From the NCBI GenBank assembly GCA_039545355.1, contig BCJJ01000013.1, positions 1,349,980-1,413,979 of the forward strand: 64,000 nt of DNA. Direction: 5' to 3'. The translations under genes and the position numbers were made by a program. The stretch is from Trichosporon coremiiforme (lineage: Eukaryota; Basidiomycota; Tremellomycetes; Trichosporonales; Trichosporonaceae). Below, piece by piece: positions 21,360 to 32,545 of this stretch (its first letter is position 1; each line of letters starts with the position of its first letter). Below the pieces are notes generated by a model. It saw only the letters and a list, made by a program, of their open reading frames with translations. It searched no databases and had not been told where the DNA came from.

Positions 21360-23018
21360 ATGAGCATGACAGTCCCGAGCATCCTGCTGCAATCGCCCTT
21401 CTGGCGCAACCCGCGCGTGCATACACTCTCGGCTTTCGCGACCGGCCAACCGATGTCCGGCACGATGCTCGATATCATCCTCGAGGAGGCACAGTGGCTG
21501 GCAACGAAAACGAAGGGATATGCCGAGCAAGCGCCGTATGAGCGCGAGGACGCGGTGAAGCATCGAAGGGAACTCGCCAAGGCTGCTGCGAAGCTGTTTG
21601 AGCAGATTGCGGGGGTGGTTGCGGCGCAGAAACGCGCTGCGGAAGAGAAGGACAAGGCGAGGAAGGTGCAAGAGAAGGAGCAAGAGACGGCGCAGGAGAA
21701 GGCGCGGGAGGAAAGGGAGAGGAGAGAGAAGAAGCAGAAGGTGGACGAGGAACTGGCCCGGAAGCTCAAGGAGGCTGAGGAGTGGGCGCGGAAGGCGATG
21801 GAGCCCAGGATTCAGGTGTATAAACAGCTCCGCGGCAGGGGAAGGAAGCGCGACCTCTCGTGGCTCGCTCATCCGGAAGACACCCCACGGACCGGTAGGG
21901 CCAGCGCGTCGCTCGCGACGGGCGGTGGTCGGAGTGCGGACAAGAGCGATTGGCATGGGCAGTTCTGGGAGGAGAAGGAGAGAAAGGGGCCAGAGCGTCG
22001 CGAGCGGCATGCCAAGAAGCAACGCGATCAGCAAGAGCGGAACGGGCTCGTCACGTCCATGGGCAAGGGAGGGCGGATCACCACGACAAAGACGGTTTCG
22101 GGCCCATTGGAGAGGAGGAGCAAGATCGTGTTGACGCCTGCTAAGACGACGTCAGCGACCAGGTCAACACCTCCATTGATCGCCGCGACGAAAGCGGCGT
22201 CTGCGTCGAAACAGCAGGCAGAGCTGCCATGGATCAACACGCCGGTGGCGTCGATGTCGCAGGCTGAGGCTGGACCTGCAGCTTCGGACTTGCGCTTCGA
22301 TCGAGCCCGCCCATATGATACACTCAAGCACTCGGACCCGAATACGGGAGCTGGGACCGCGTCGACATCAGCTCCAACCACTGCGAGCATGGACTGGACT
22401 TCCGACCCTCTGCCTACCTCCAAACCGGCCGACACAACCCCCTCGACATCCATAACCTCCGCCACCGATTTCGAAGACGAGATCGAGAAAGCCGAAGAGA
22501 TGTTCATGGAGCACATCGAGTCGCTACAAGAGAGCGCCATAGCCCTCGCAATAGTGCACGATGACATGCGGCGCGCGATCGGGCGTGTCGAGGCGAAACG
22601 CAAGGCGGAGCGCGCAGAGCGAGACAGGAAAGCAGGCGAACTCGGCCTCAGCGTCGGCAAACTCGAGGGCCGCATCGGCAGTCTCGAGTTCAACGACTAC
22701 TACTGCGCCGACGAGTGGCAGAGGAACCACAAACTCGCCCTTCTGCGCGTGAAGTTTGAGAAGGCGAAAGAACGCACCGAGGGCAATGCCCGCGAAGTCA
22801 CGATCCTACAAGTGCTCGCAGGAGACAAGGCTCCAGACCTTGAGCGGAAGAGTGAGACGCAGGACGAGCGCGCAAAGGCGTATGGCAGCGTTGTCGCGCA
22901 GTTCGCCATGCGGACCGATACGCTCGAGGCGGGGTTGAAGGACATCATGGCGACATTGGAGAAGTGGGGCATGGCGCTGCCACAAGACACGAGTGCGAAG
23001 CGGCAGCGCACCGCCTGA
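21360..23018 (+). CDS. Unknown coiled-coil protein
   Basis: A single exon of 552 residues starting at the first in-frame ATG (MSMTVPSILL). Residues of about 85-165 are an almost unbroken Lys/Glu/Arg/Ala helix (KEQETAQEKAREERERREKK), a long coiled coil. The middle is a Ser/Thr/Ala-rich linker. A second helical region begins near FEDEIEKAEEMFMEHIES and runs through KRKAERAERDRK to the C-terminus (DIMATLEKWGM). The last residues, AKRQRTA, are basic and might act in nuclear import. Alternating coiled coils and linkers recall scaffold or chromatin-associated proteins, but I recognise no family and assign no function. Confidence 0.65.
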   Translation: MSMTVPSILLQSPFWRNPRVHTLSAFATGQPMSGTMLDIILEEAQWLATKTKGYAEQAPYEREDAVKHRRELAKAAAKLFEQIAGVVAAQKRAAEEKDKARKVQEKEQETAQEKAREERERREKKQKVDEELARKLKEAEEWARKAMEPRIQVYKQLRGRGRKRDLSWLAHPEDTPRTGRASASLATGGGRSADKSDWHGQFWEEKERKGPERRERHAKKQRDQQERNGLVTSMGKGGRITTTKTVSGPLERRSKIVLTPAKTTSATRSTPPLIAATKAASASKQQAELPWINTPVASMSQAEAGPAASDLRFDRARPYDTLKHSDPNTGAGTASTSAPTTASMDWTSDPLPTSKPADTTPSTSITSATDFEDEIEKAEEMFMEHIESLQESAIALAIVHDDMRRAIGRVEAKRKAERAERDRKAGELGLSVGKLEGRIGSLEFNDYYCADEWQRNHKLALLRVKFEKAKERTEGNAREVTILQVLAGDKAPDLERKSETQDERAKAYGSVVAQFAMRTDTLEAGLKDIMATLEKWGMALPQDTSAKRQRTA

Positions 23019-23124
23019 ACACCCTCGCGCAGACACATCTAAAACGGTTGTATCACATATGTGACACGTTGTAGCCCCCTGCCCATAGCAGAACTGTACG
23101 ATACAATACCAAAAGAAAGCAAAA

Positions 23125-23207
23125 AGGTCACGACGGGGATCGAACCCGCAATCTCCTGATAAACTATCAAATCGTAGTCAGACGCCTTGCCATTGGGCCA
23201 CGCGACC
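23125..23207 (-). tRNA. tRNA-Arg(ACG), copy 4, with 11-nt intron
   Basis: Fourth copy of the same tRNA, 17 kb from the cluster at 5.1-6.1 kb and on the same strand. Anticodon ACG, 72 nt after removing an 11-nt AT-rich intron, T5 terminator. Confidence 0.93.
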
Positions 23208-23996
23208 GGGATGATGATTATGACACGAGCAAGGTGTCGATCGGCCCAGCCCATAGGGTCACGTGACAGACAATCACTGGCTGAACTGTGAGGCTGTATC
23301 GAGGTTGTGGAGCTGAGAGACGAGCAGAGACCTGGATGACTGCAGGCATTACCCGAGGAGTAGAGAGGAACGCTTCAAGTGACAAGCAAGTTTGGAACGA
23401 CTGTCAGGTCTTGTTAACAACTGGGTATGACTTGGGGCCATGGTCAGTGTGTACGAAGCGTCAGTAGGGTGAGAGACTGACATTGGCAAGTCGCAGATAA
23501 CGAGGACAGCTCACGGAGGAGGACGAAAGGCGTAGCAGACTGAGCTCTTTCCAGCTGCAGACATGTCCTGTTGTCGATTATGCACTGCTTGTGGAACTTC
23601 CGCTATGCGACTGGTCCCGTTGAAGCTGGCACGTAAAACTGCCGCGGGACTGTCTGTTGGCCGTGTGCACGTAGGCCGCGTACGATCAACGAGAACGCAG
23701 GCGTCCGCACGCTAGGGTTCCGCGCGGGCTTGGGGAATTTTAGAACCAGAGTGTCGCTGTCTAACAGGTGGAGGAACCTTCGCTCACGATTCCCTTGGCC
23801 CAACTCTCTCCATAGGCTCTTTAACGTCCGGCACGCGGTGCTCCCTGCGGTGAGTAGCTCGACGGAAGACACGACTTCTCGTGATAATGCAACTTGAATG
23901 CGCGTGAGACCCTTAAACATACATGCACAGCTACGGTCTCGTCTCCAGCTGCTAGGGACGATCGCTTCTCGAGTTCTTGCTACAGAAACGCGCAGT
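23208..23996. other. Intergenic between tRNA-Arg and uL2
   Basis: Holds the uL2 3' UTR (reading left). No other gene recognised. Confidence 0.4.
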
Positions 23997-25220
23997 TTAC
24001 TCGACAACGACCTTACCGGTCTTCCTACCGGTACGACGGGCAGCAATAAGACCGACCTTCTGACCAGCGGAGGCGTCGCGGGCGAGGGTAGAGGCCTTAC
24101 CAATGTGCTGGTGGTTACCACCACCGTGGGGGTGGTCGACGGGGTTCATAGCAACACCACGAGTACGGGGCCACGAGTTGCGCTTGGCGCGCATGGCGTG
24201 GTACTTGCGACCGGCCTTGAGGAAGGGCTTGTCGACACGACCACCTCCAGCGGCGACACCGATGGTAGCACGGGCAGAAGACGAGATGGTCTTCTTGGAG
24301 CCGGAGGGGAGACGGATGCGGGTCTTGCCGTCCTCGTTGTGGCCGATGATGGTGGCGTAGTTGCCGGAGGTACGGGCGAGCGCTCCACGGTCACCGACCT
24401 TCTCCTCGACGTTGAAGATGATGGTACCCTCAGGGCACTGGCCAACGGGGAGGACGTTGCCGATGGAAAGGGCGGCCTTCTTACCGGCGTAGATGAACGA
24501 GCCGGTCGAGATGCCCTCGGCAGCGATGAAGGTCTCCTTGCGGAGCTTGTAGCGGTAGGGGTCGCGGAAGACGACGGTGGCGAGGGGAGCACCACTGCAA
24601 AGTCAGCAAAATTGTCCCTCAAAGTCTCCGAAGTCTCCAGGATGAAAGGTTTCTGCCGCTCTAAACTCTTGACCTCGGGGCGGGCAGGCACATAGAAAGC
24701 GTCCGCTGATGTCCCGAACAGACAGCGTGATGAGAGGGATGAGCAGGCTGCAGACAGCAACCAGTCTCTTGGCCCCTGATCATGCCCGCTCACCACCCAC
24801 TCTGCCCACTTCGTCCATCGCTTCGATTCGTTCCCATTTCCTCGCCGACGGCCGCTCCCCTCTTCCTGAACCTCTCCTTGCAGTCTCTCGCTGTCGATTC
24901 GCGCGAGTCGTCGTCCATGTCGATATGCAGTCCCGTCTTCACCCTTTCTTAACCGAGTCCCAGCTCCCGCAGAAAACCTTTCGATCCCTTTCCCTTCGAT
25001 TCCTACTCACCGGCCGGCGTCGTGGATGATCTCGCGGACGACACCACGGACGTAACCGTTCTTCTCAGCAAAGTCGAGGTTGCGGAGACGAGCGGGGTTC
25101 TTGTTGTGGTGGGTGTGGGACTTGAAGATACCACCCGACTTCCTCTGGGCACGAATAACACGCTATTCGGGGTCAGTAACTGCGCTTTGACGACGTCGAA
25201 TCTCGGATACGTACACCCAT
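23997..25220 (-). CDS. RPL2: 60S ribosomal protein uL2 (L8; yeast Rpl2)
   Basis: Universal large-subunit protein at the peptidyl-transferase centre and an intersubunit bridge. Three exons: 25215-25220 (only ATG GGT), 25011-25162, 23997-24594; 251 residues, close to the 254 of yeast Rpl2. Family landmarks are [60 protein letters not shown], and the near-invariant [24 protein letters not shown] block close to the C-terminus, which carries the conserved His near the active site. The 6-nt coding part of exon 1 and the long second intron (24595-25010, 416 nt) are notable. Long introns in ribosomal protein genes often hold snoRNAs or control elements, but I found no clear C/D box pair here. Confidence 0.96.
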
Positions 25221-26736
25221 TTTCTGCGGAGCTCGTCAGAACGTCTGTTATGCGAAGGATGTCCTCTGTGACTCACGACTTTTTTGGTACTTGACGGTTG
25301 AGTGAAGAGCCAACAATCACGACCTCGCTATGCAGAGCCAGGACGATCCTCCGCGCAGGACCTCGAACGGGAGCAATTTTCTCAACGGTACCTAATTTCG
25401 CCCATCGCCACTGATTTTGGTCGCTAGCTGGAGCCCGTCGCATCAGCCAATCAGAGACGTCTGATGTTCGACTCACCACGTTTCCTTAAGTCCGAAAGTT
25501 TCGATGCGACTGTCTGTTCCCCCCAAGAATCGACGATACACTTGGCATGTGGACCTGTCCAACCGTACTCATCCCGATGATCGTTTGCTCGCTAAGCCCA
25601 ATACTGTTCATCCTCATCATGCTGCCCACTCTCCTCACGTGCTGATGCCATTGAAAATCCTTCCTGGCTTTGTGCTCGGACACGATCCTGCCTATCCAAC
25701 AGCCCTTGACCGACTGACCTGTTTTCTGACGCCGACGAGATGTTGAATGTTTGTCCTGTTATCTGTCCCTCTGCGTGTAGGTGGGTCCCGAATGCACTAT
25801 GGACAGCTCAGATGCCCCTCAACGTCAAAAGTCTGACTCTCCTCTGCGGCATGCCTCGCAGATTGCGTCAATGCTATGCTTCCACGGACTGACCCTGCAG
25901 CCAACGCATAATTAGAAGTATATCCACAGGAGGGCCAGGGTGCTCCGTGCAGCGGCATGGGGTTGCAGTCGCTGCTGCCTACGACCAACGCAGAATGTGA
26001 CAACATGGCGAACTCATAGTGGAATCGTGTCTGACAGGACAACTCTCCTTAGCAAGTCAGCCTGTCCACCGTACGTGTTACGCGAGGCAGGCTCAACCCT
26101 CACAGTTGGCGGTTACCCACCCAGCATGTCCTGGCCTCAGAACGAGGACGGAGGTTGCTACTCCTAGGTCTCGAAGTGCATGCCCACTCAGCTTGCCGAT
26201 GCACTCCGCTTCCCGGTGGCTACGTTGCAGCGAGGTTGAGACTTCCCCCGGCGCCAGTGAAACTGCGGATTCCCGGGTTGCCGAACTTTACCGGCCAGCA
26301 CCAGTGCCTTGAGTGCCTAAGTCCGTCCTCTGGGCTGATCTCCGTGCTTGCGGATGGTCGGAACCCGGCAGGGTGGGGCACTGACAGCGGGAACCTATTG
26401 ACTCCACACAGGAAGGGCAAAACTCGTCGACGATGTGCTTATACCACTTACATACCTGCAAACTGTACTCGATGTGATGCAATGGGATGGCAGCCAACGG
26501 GCCGTGGCCTTGTAGATTGCCACCATAGAGTCCTTCTCAGGAATCTCGAATCCGGGGCCACGGATTGCTCGAGTGGACAATGAAACGAGGCGCGCAGGGT
26601 GTACGCGCCAGGCACAGACAATTACGTGTACCGGAATTATTTCCTCGCACGCATGGACTGTTCGACTAGGAAGGGCAAGTGTGGTCGACTCGCGCCGGAA
26701 TCGACAACAGCATCTAAGCCGTTCTCCCCGCTATAT
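25221..26736. other. Divergent promoter region of uL2 and prolyl-tRNA synthetase
   Basis: 1.5 kb between two translation-machinery genes transcribed away from each other. Only short low-quality frames. No RNA gene recognised. Confidence 0.4.
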
Positions 26737-29093
26737 ATGCTCTCACGCCCGTTCGCGGCATTCATCAAAGCAGCTCGAACTCCTACACTACAGGCTCCGA
26801 CCGCCTCGCTACTCGCACGCCGCACTTACTCAACCCCCAAGAAGCTCCGCGTCCCGTATCCAGCTATGGCGGCCGTTTCCGACCAGGAGATCATCTCGAG
26901 GCTAGGCAAGCTTAACATCGGAACCCCCGAGGTCCTCAAGCACGCTCCCGTTCAGGGCGGTGCCGAGTGGCGCGCCGAGCTCGACAAGATCGGCCAGAAG
27001 GGTGTTCAGCTCACCAAGACTGTACGTCTCATATCTCGGCGCCTAGTGATGGTGATCGCTTAGCTGACGATCGCGTGCAGCTCCTCTTCAAGCCCAAGAC
27101 CGCGAAGTCTGCCGAGCCCACCCCCGTCCTTGTTGTTGCCAAGGACGACACCGAGACCTCTTCCGGCCCTCTCGGTGCTCTCCTCAAGCTCAAGGACCTC
27201 CGTCTCGCCGCTGCCGACCTTATCAAGCAGGTCATCCCCTCCGCCGAGTCCAAGGACGACGTTTCCGCCCTCCCCCTCCCTGCCCCCGTCCCCGCCACCC
27301 TCTTCATCGTTCTCGACAAGGCTGTTGCCTCGTCGTCGGACCTCTTCGCCCTCCACCTCACCACCTCCGCCTCGACCGTTTTCCTGAAGGGAACCGACGT
27401 CAAGGCTTACCTCGAGTCCATCGCTCCCTCGCCTGAGGCGGTCCGTGTCGTTGACTTCGTTGAGCTCAAGGCCAACGCCCCTGCTCCCCAGGCCAAGGCT
27501 GCTGCCAAGGAGCAGCCCAAGAAGGCCGCCAAGGACGACGACCTCTACGAGATGGCTATCCAGCACAAGAAGGAGGAGGACTTCCCCGGATGGTACACCG
27601 ATGTTGTCGTCAAGGGTCAGCTGATCGACTACTACGACATCTCGGGATGCTACATTCTCCGCCCCGCCTCGTACACCATCTGGCAGACTATCCAGGAGTT
27701 CTTCGACGGCCGCATCAAGAAGCTCGGCGTCCAGGACTGCTACTTCCCCATGTTCGTCTCGCAGGCCCGTCTTGAGCGCGAAAAGGACCACATCGAGGGC
27801 TTCGCCCCTGAGGTCGCTTGGGTCACCAAGGCTGGAAAGTCTGACCTTGAGGAGCACATTGCCATCCGTCCCACCTCGGAGACTGTCATGTACCCCTACT
27901 ACGCCAAGTGGATCAAGTCGCACCGTGACCTTCCCCTGAAGCTGAACCAGTGGAACTCGGTTGTCCGTTGGGAGTTCAAGAACCCCCAGCCGTTCCTGCG
28001 TACGCGCGAGTTCCTGTGGCAGGAGGGCCACACCGCGTTCCTCACCAAGGCCGAGGCCGACAAGGAGGTCACCGACATCCTTGACCTCTACCGCCAGGTC
28101 TACGAGGACTACCTCGCCGTCCCCGTCATCCCCGGTGTCAAGTCTGAGAACGAGAAGTTCGCCGGTGCCGACTACACCACCACCGTCGAGGGCTTCATCC
28201 CCACCACCGGCCGTGGTATCCAGGGTGGAACGTCGCACCACCTCGGCCAGAACTTCTCCAAGATGTTCGAGATCAACGTCGAGGACCCCAAGGCCACACA
28301 GGCCGACCGCGAGGCCGGCAAGGACACCAAGGTCAACGTCTACCAGAACTCGTGGGGTCTCTCCACCCGTACCATCGGTGTCATGGTCATGACCCACGGT
28401 GACGACCAGGGTCTCGTCTTCCCTCCCAAGGTCGCTCTCACCCAGGTTGTCGTCGTCCCCGTCGGTCTCTCGAAGGGCGAGGGCAAGAACCAGCCCATCT
28501 ACGACGCGTGCCAGAAGCTCGCCGACGAGCTCTCTGCCGCCGGTATCCGTGCCACCGCTGACCTGCGTGAGGGTTACACACCTGGCTGGAAGTTCAACGA
28601 CTGGGAGATGCGCGGTGTTCCACTCCGTCTCGAGCTCGGTCCCCGCGACATTGCCGCCGGTACCACGCTCGCCGTCCGCCGTTACGACAACTTCAAGGAG
28701 TCGTACCCCCTCGAGGGCATCGCCAAGACGGTCGAGGGCAAGCTCGAGGACATCCAGAAGGCGCTCTTCGACCGTGCGCTCGACAAGTTCAACGCCTCGG
28801 TCCGCCCCGTCACCGAGTGGAAGGACATTGTCCCCACCCTCGACGCCAAGTGCGCCGTCGTCATCCCCTGGTGCGAGGACCCTCAGTGCGAGGATGACAT
28901 CAAGGACCGCTCCAGGGAGGAGGCCATGCAGGGCCAGGACGAGGACTCAAAGGCCCCCTCGGCCGGCGCCAAGTCGCTCTGTATCCCCTTCGACCAGGAC
29001 CGCTTCGGCAAGTTCCCCGAGGGAGAGAACCAGAAGTGTGTCCAGTGCGACAAGAAGGCCAAGCGTTGGGCCCTCTTCGGCCGCTCCTACTAG
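26737..29093 (+). CDS. Prolyl-tRNA synthetase, likely dual cytosolic/mitochondrial
   Basis: Class II synthetase charging tRNA-Pro. Exons 26737-27021 and 27081-29093, phase 0, 765 residues from the first ATG. Residues 1-43 (MLSRPFAAFIKAART ... RRTYSTPKKL) form a typical mitochondrial presequence. A second in-frame ATG at 26866 (MAAVSDQ) would give a 722-residue cytosolic form. The N-terminal 170 residues resemble the YbaK-like extension of yeast cytosolic ProRS. Catalytic landmarks are IRPTSETVMYPYYAKW (motif 2 region approach), RTREFLWQEGHTAF, and GGTSHHLGQNFSKMF (motif 3 region). The C-terminal zinc-binding-type domain has CEDPQCEDD and CVQCDKKAKRWALFGRSY. This is the eukaryote/archaeal type. 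The upstream ATG has T at -3 (weak), the downstream one G at -3 and +4 (better), which would allow leaky scanning. Confidence 0.93.
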
Positions 29094-29362
29094 GCGGTCT
29101 GATATCATTTGTATTTTCTGGGTCATGCATTCAGTGCGTGGGTGAGATTCATTCAGAGTTGCGGACGGGCTGGTGAGACAGAGGCCACGGCATGTCTTCG
29201 CCCCGGCTGGTAAGCGGAGTGTTTACCCACCGCGCAAGACCTTTGGCCGTTAACGTCCATGGACGCAGCCGCAATCTGACAGTCCAGTGTCACGGCAATC
29301 AGCTACCTTACGAACATAAGCGGATATACATAGAGAGAACGAGAGCATCTGTCTGTCTGTTT

Positions 29363-30403
29363 CTAGAGTTGCTGGATGCGCGCCGACACACGCTCCTTGA
29401 AGGTCGAGTAGGCGTTGAGGAGCGTCTGCTCGTTGATGACGATATCCGTCGTGTCGGGCCGGGGGCGCGTAACGCGACCAGCGATGGCAGCGGCGTCCGT
29501 CTCGAGGATGATTCTGACTGTCAGCTGGAAGGTCTCTTTTGGGAAGCTGGTGATAACGTCTCCTGTTGCTCAACTTGACGGTCTTCCTACTGCGTACACT
29601 CTGGGCAACTTGAGATGCACAAGAGGAATGGATTCCCTTGTCTGCCATCTCTCGATTGCCTAAAAGCAAACGCTGAGGGAGAGCGAGCATGGTGGACAGA
29701 GGTGGGCGGTAGAGGAGTAGCGTAGGCCGGGAAGATGACACTCACCCGTCATCGACCGTCTCGTCAGCAGCAAGGAGGACGAGGTCGAGGCTCTCGAGGA
29801 CGTTCCTCTTCTCGATCTGTCCACGGAGGAGCAGGGAGACAGCGTCGTGGAACGCAGTCAGCGTCTGCTGGAGCATGAGCTCGTTGCTCGTCGCGAGCGG
29901 GCCGACGATGTGGAACTGGAGGTCGGTCGACGTGCGCGACAGAATGACGTGCGGGGGCAGCGGGTGGATGTCGCCTGTGGTGTCAGCTACACGATCTCCT
30001 CACAACAGCTGTGCCCATGCGGGAAGACCAGCTCGGTTGCGCGCTACTTTGTTGCTACTGCCTTCCCCGCCGCTTGTGTCCGGGGACGCACACAAGTACA
30101 CGAGGTAGACAGCTCGCAGCAGCACAGACATTAACTCGTGTAATGACTCACCAGCTCCTCGCCGCGTCTTCTCCCAGATGCTCTTCTCGAACGCCCGCTG
30201 CTCCTTCAGCGTCTGCAGTCCCGGCATCCCCGGGCCGCCCGCGCCAATGTTCAGGTCCTGCGCCGCAAGTCCGTGAGGAGGCTTGTAGTACTTGGCCATC
30301 ACGCGGTTGCCCTCCGAGTCGAGGACGAGCAGCGCCGTGACGTTGTAGAGCGATAGGTTGGCCTGCGAGGTCAGCTTTCAATCAGGCGTGGTCAGCTCAC
30401 CAT
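29363..30403 (-). CDS. RET3: Coatomer subunit zeta (COPI)
   Basis: Small sigma-like subunit of the COPI coat that carries cargo from Golgi to ER. Four exons: 30401-30403 (the ATG alone), 30152-30362, 29746-29974, 29363-29513; 197 residues. The N-terminus ANLSLYNVTALLVLDSEGNR and the following MAKYY are typical of zeta-COP. Later come FEKSIWEKT, DLQFHIVG, ANELMLQQTL-like SNELMLQQTLTAFHDAVSLLL, and the NVLESLDLVLLAADETVDDG block with the C-terminal ILETDAAAIAGRVT. The initiator codon is cut off from the rest of the protein by an intron that starts right after ATG (GTGAGC), so splicing decides translation. Confidence 0.93.
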
Positions 30404-30769
30404 CTTGACGGGCCGAACGTGTGCAGACTAGGTTGGGTCGGAGGAGAGAAGCAACAACCAGAAACGAGTGACGCTGCCTGCCAGCCGAGATTGTGTGTCG
30501 AATGTCGAAACGCGACCCGCGATTGTTACGTGGCACCTCCAGGCACGGCTATTAGAACCTCATTACAACGCAGTCGTAATTCCGCCCTTGACTCCCTTGA
30601 CTCATTTCGTGGTATGATTTTACATGCGTCACAAGGTGTATGGCCAGAAGAATACTACTATGAACAACGGTTGATTGAATCGAACGACGGGTTATATCCT
30701 ACACCACATAATGCTGAGCGTATATCGTATCCGAGGGTATATCGTGGGTTATGAGCTTCGCCTCCCCAA
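30404..30769. other. Short intergenic region
   Basis: Promoter of coatomer zeta and 3' end of the next gene, both on the minus strand. No further gene. Confidence 0.4.
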
Positions 30770-32545
30770 CTACGCATCCTGGCATACCCCGTCGACGTCA
30801 GGTGCCATCGAGACACCGTCCAAGCCTTCCAAGCCAAGAGAGTTGTGTCTAACTCCACTCGGGCACGGGTAGAATCCGTCGTCAACATGGGAGTCTAAGC
30901 CGGCAGGCGATCCCAATCCCGGCTTCGCCTCGAGCTCCTTGATCTTCGCACGGCTCTCTTCTTCCTCCTTCGCCTTTGCAGCCTGCGTCTCATCCAAGAT
31001 CCTGATGGGATCTCCGATGACTACGGAGTGGCCGGGGATTAAAGCCATGGCCACAGAGCCGATGGTCGAAGTGAGGACGCCCGTGAGACGTCGCGAGATC
31101 CAGTTGAAACGCTTTGCGAACGGCACAAAGGTGTCGATCACGTCGCGCACATCTACGACGTCTCGGACATGCGTCGCTTTGCCGACCTCGTTGAACTCGA
31201 CAATGGTCGAGACGGGCAGGTCCCAGTGCAGCAGGAAGTCGAACTCCTGCAGTACCGACGCAACGATCGAGTGTAAGTATGACCGCGAAGCATAAGTCGA
31301 GTTGAGAGAGTCCGTCGAGACGTTAGGCGACAGACTGTTAATCCTCGGCTTGATGATCGACGGGAAGAGCGTCAGAGAGATTACGCTGCCTGTTAGCCTA
31401 TTAAACATCGTGGAACAGCTCAAGACGCTGAACTCACTGGTCAATAAGAGCGACATGGTAACCCTCTGTTTCAAGTCAGCAACGTATGGCTACGGGCTCG
31501 CTCGTCATGCTCACCGTAGCATTCCATACAGCCAATGTCGCGGCACTCGGCTGAGACGTCCCACAGCTTCCACCAGCCGTTAGGGTCGGCGTTGCGCCTC
31601 CTGATGAGCTGCGGCCCAGAAGACTGAAGCCACTCATCGACCTGTCCTGATGGCGAGACCTGAATGTCGTGGGCCTGGTCGGCAGCTAAGTCGTCCGGGT
31701 CGGAGCCTAAGAGGGCCCGGCGGGCATAGCTGGTAACGCTGCGAGCGTGATGCAGGATCGACGAGGGCGTGAAGGACGGCACGTAAGCAGTCGCGAGAAG
31801 CTGCAGAAGGGCGAAATGAGTGAGCACAGACTGCCTCGAGGACAGCCGGACGAGGGGGTGGTCGTAGACTGATGGGGTCAGCACAAGCCCACGAAGTCGA
31901 CGCCACAAACGGCGCCATACCGTTTTACGTACCGCAGTCGCCCTCAAACCACTGTTCTATGACTCGCTTAACCTCTTTTCCGTGCTCGGACCAGGCAGCG
32001 TTGTCTTCTCCCTCCTCGAATTCACTTCCACGGTACAGGACACGGTGGATATCGATAAGGGCGTCCAATGGCTGGCCAGGGATCCGCCACATATCAGAGT
32101 CCCAGCTTACCGGTCCGCCGGAGGCTACAGACTGCTCGTACGCAGTACCGTCGAAGTTTTCCGGTCGTGCGCCGGGAGGTGGAGGCGGGCATTGACCTCT
32201 AGGAACATTGGGGAGCTGTGCTGAAGGCGTCAGAGGATCTGTTGTGGGGTTCTCCGAGTATGTGCGATAATGGTGCAGGGCGTGACGCAGCGCCGCGATC
32301 GAAGTTCGGGACCCGGAGCCGTAGAACGAACCCCGGTGGTAGGGCGTGCTTGCTCCAGAGTACATCGAGTTGTTCATCGATGGGTGCCGGGAATGGGTAT
32401 GCAGCGACTCTCCGCCAGCTAGCGGTGTCGAAGCCTGGGCAGGCGAATACGCTGGTCGATCATGTATGTAGAACCGAGGTTGATTCCGAGAAAGCGTCGG
32501 ATGCGGAAGGTCGTACTCTGACGACGCGAAAGTGAAATAGGACAT
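30770..32545 (-). CDS. Unknown protein, four exons
   Basis: Exons 31933-32545, 31515-31868, 31438-31465 (28 nt) and 30770-31385 join in frame to give 536 residues. The N-terminal 110 residues are Ser/Tyr/Pro-rich and look disordered. A more ordered part follows: WRIPGQPLDALIDIHRVLYR, then HFALLQLLATAYVP, a Trp/Cys-rich block (GWWKLWDVSAECRDIGCMEC), and a hydrophobic region (HVISLTLFPSIIKPRI). Next is VASVLQEFDFLLHWDLPVST, then the segment LTSTIGSVAMALIPGHSVVIGD. The C-terminal part carries a short coiled coil (KAKEEEESRAKIKELEAK). I recognise no family; it could be membrane-associated. The 28-nt exon is required for the frame. Confidence 0.65.

Noticed and set aside
24595..25010. snoRNA inside the uL2 intron
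   Set aside because: TGATGA-like strings occur, but on the wrong strand and without a matching CTGA box and terminal stem.
26653..26655. An earlier in-frame ATG as start of prolyl-tRNA synthetase
   Set aside because: The added residues (MDCSTRKGKCGRL...) do not look like a targeting signal, and the ATG at 26737 begins a typical presequence.
27060..28397. A 445-codon frame opposite prolyl-tRNA synthetase
   Set aside because: Shadow of the conserved synthetase; Gly/Leu/Val/Asp-rich without family features.
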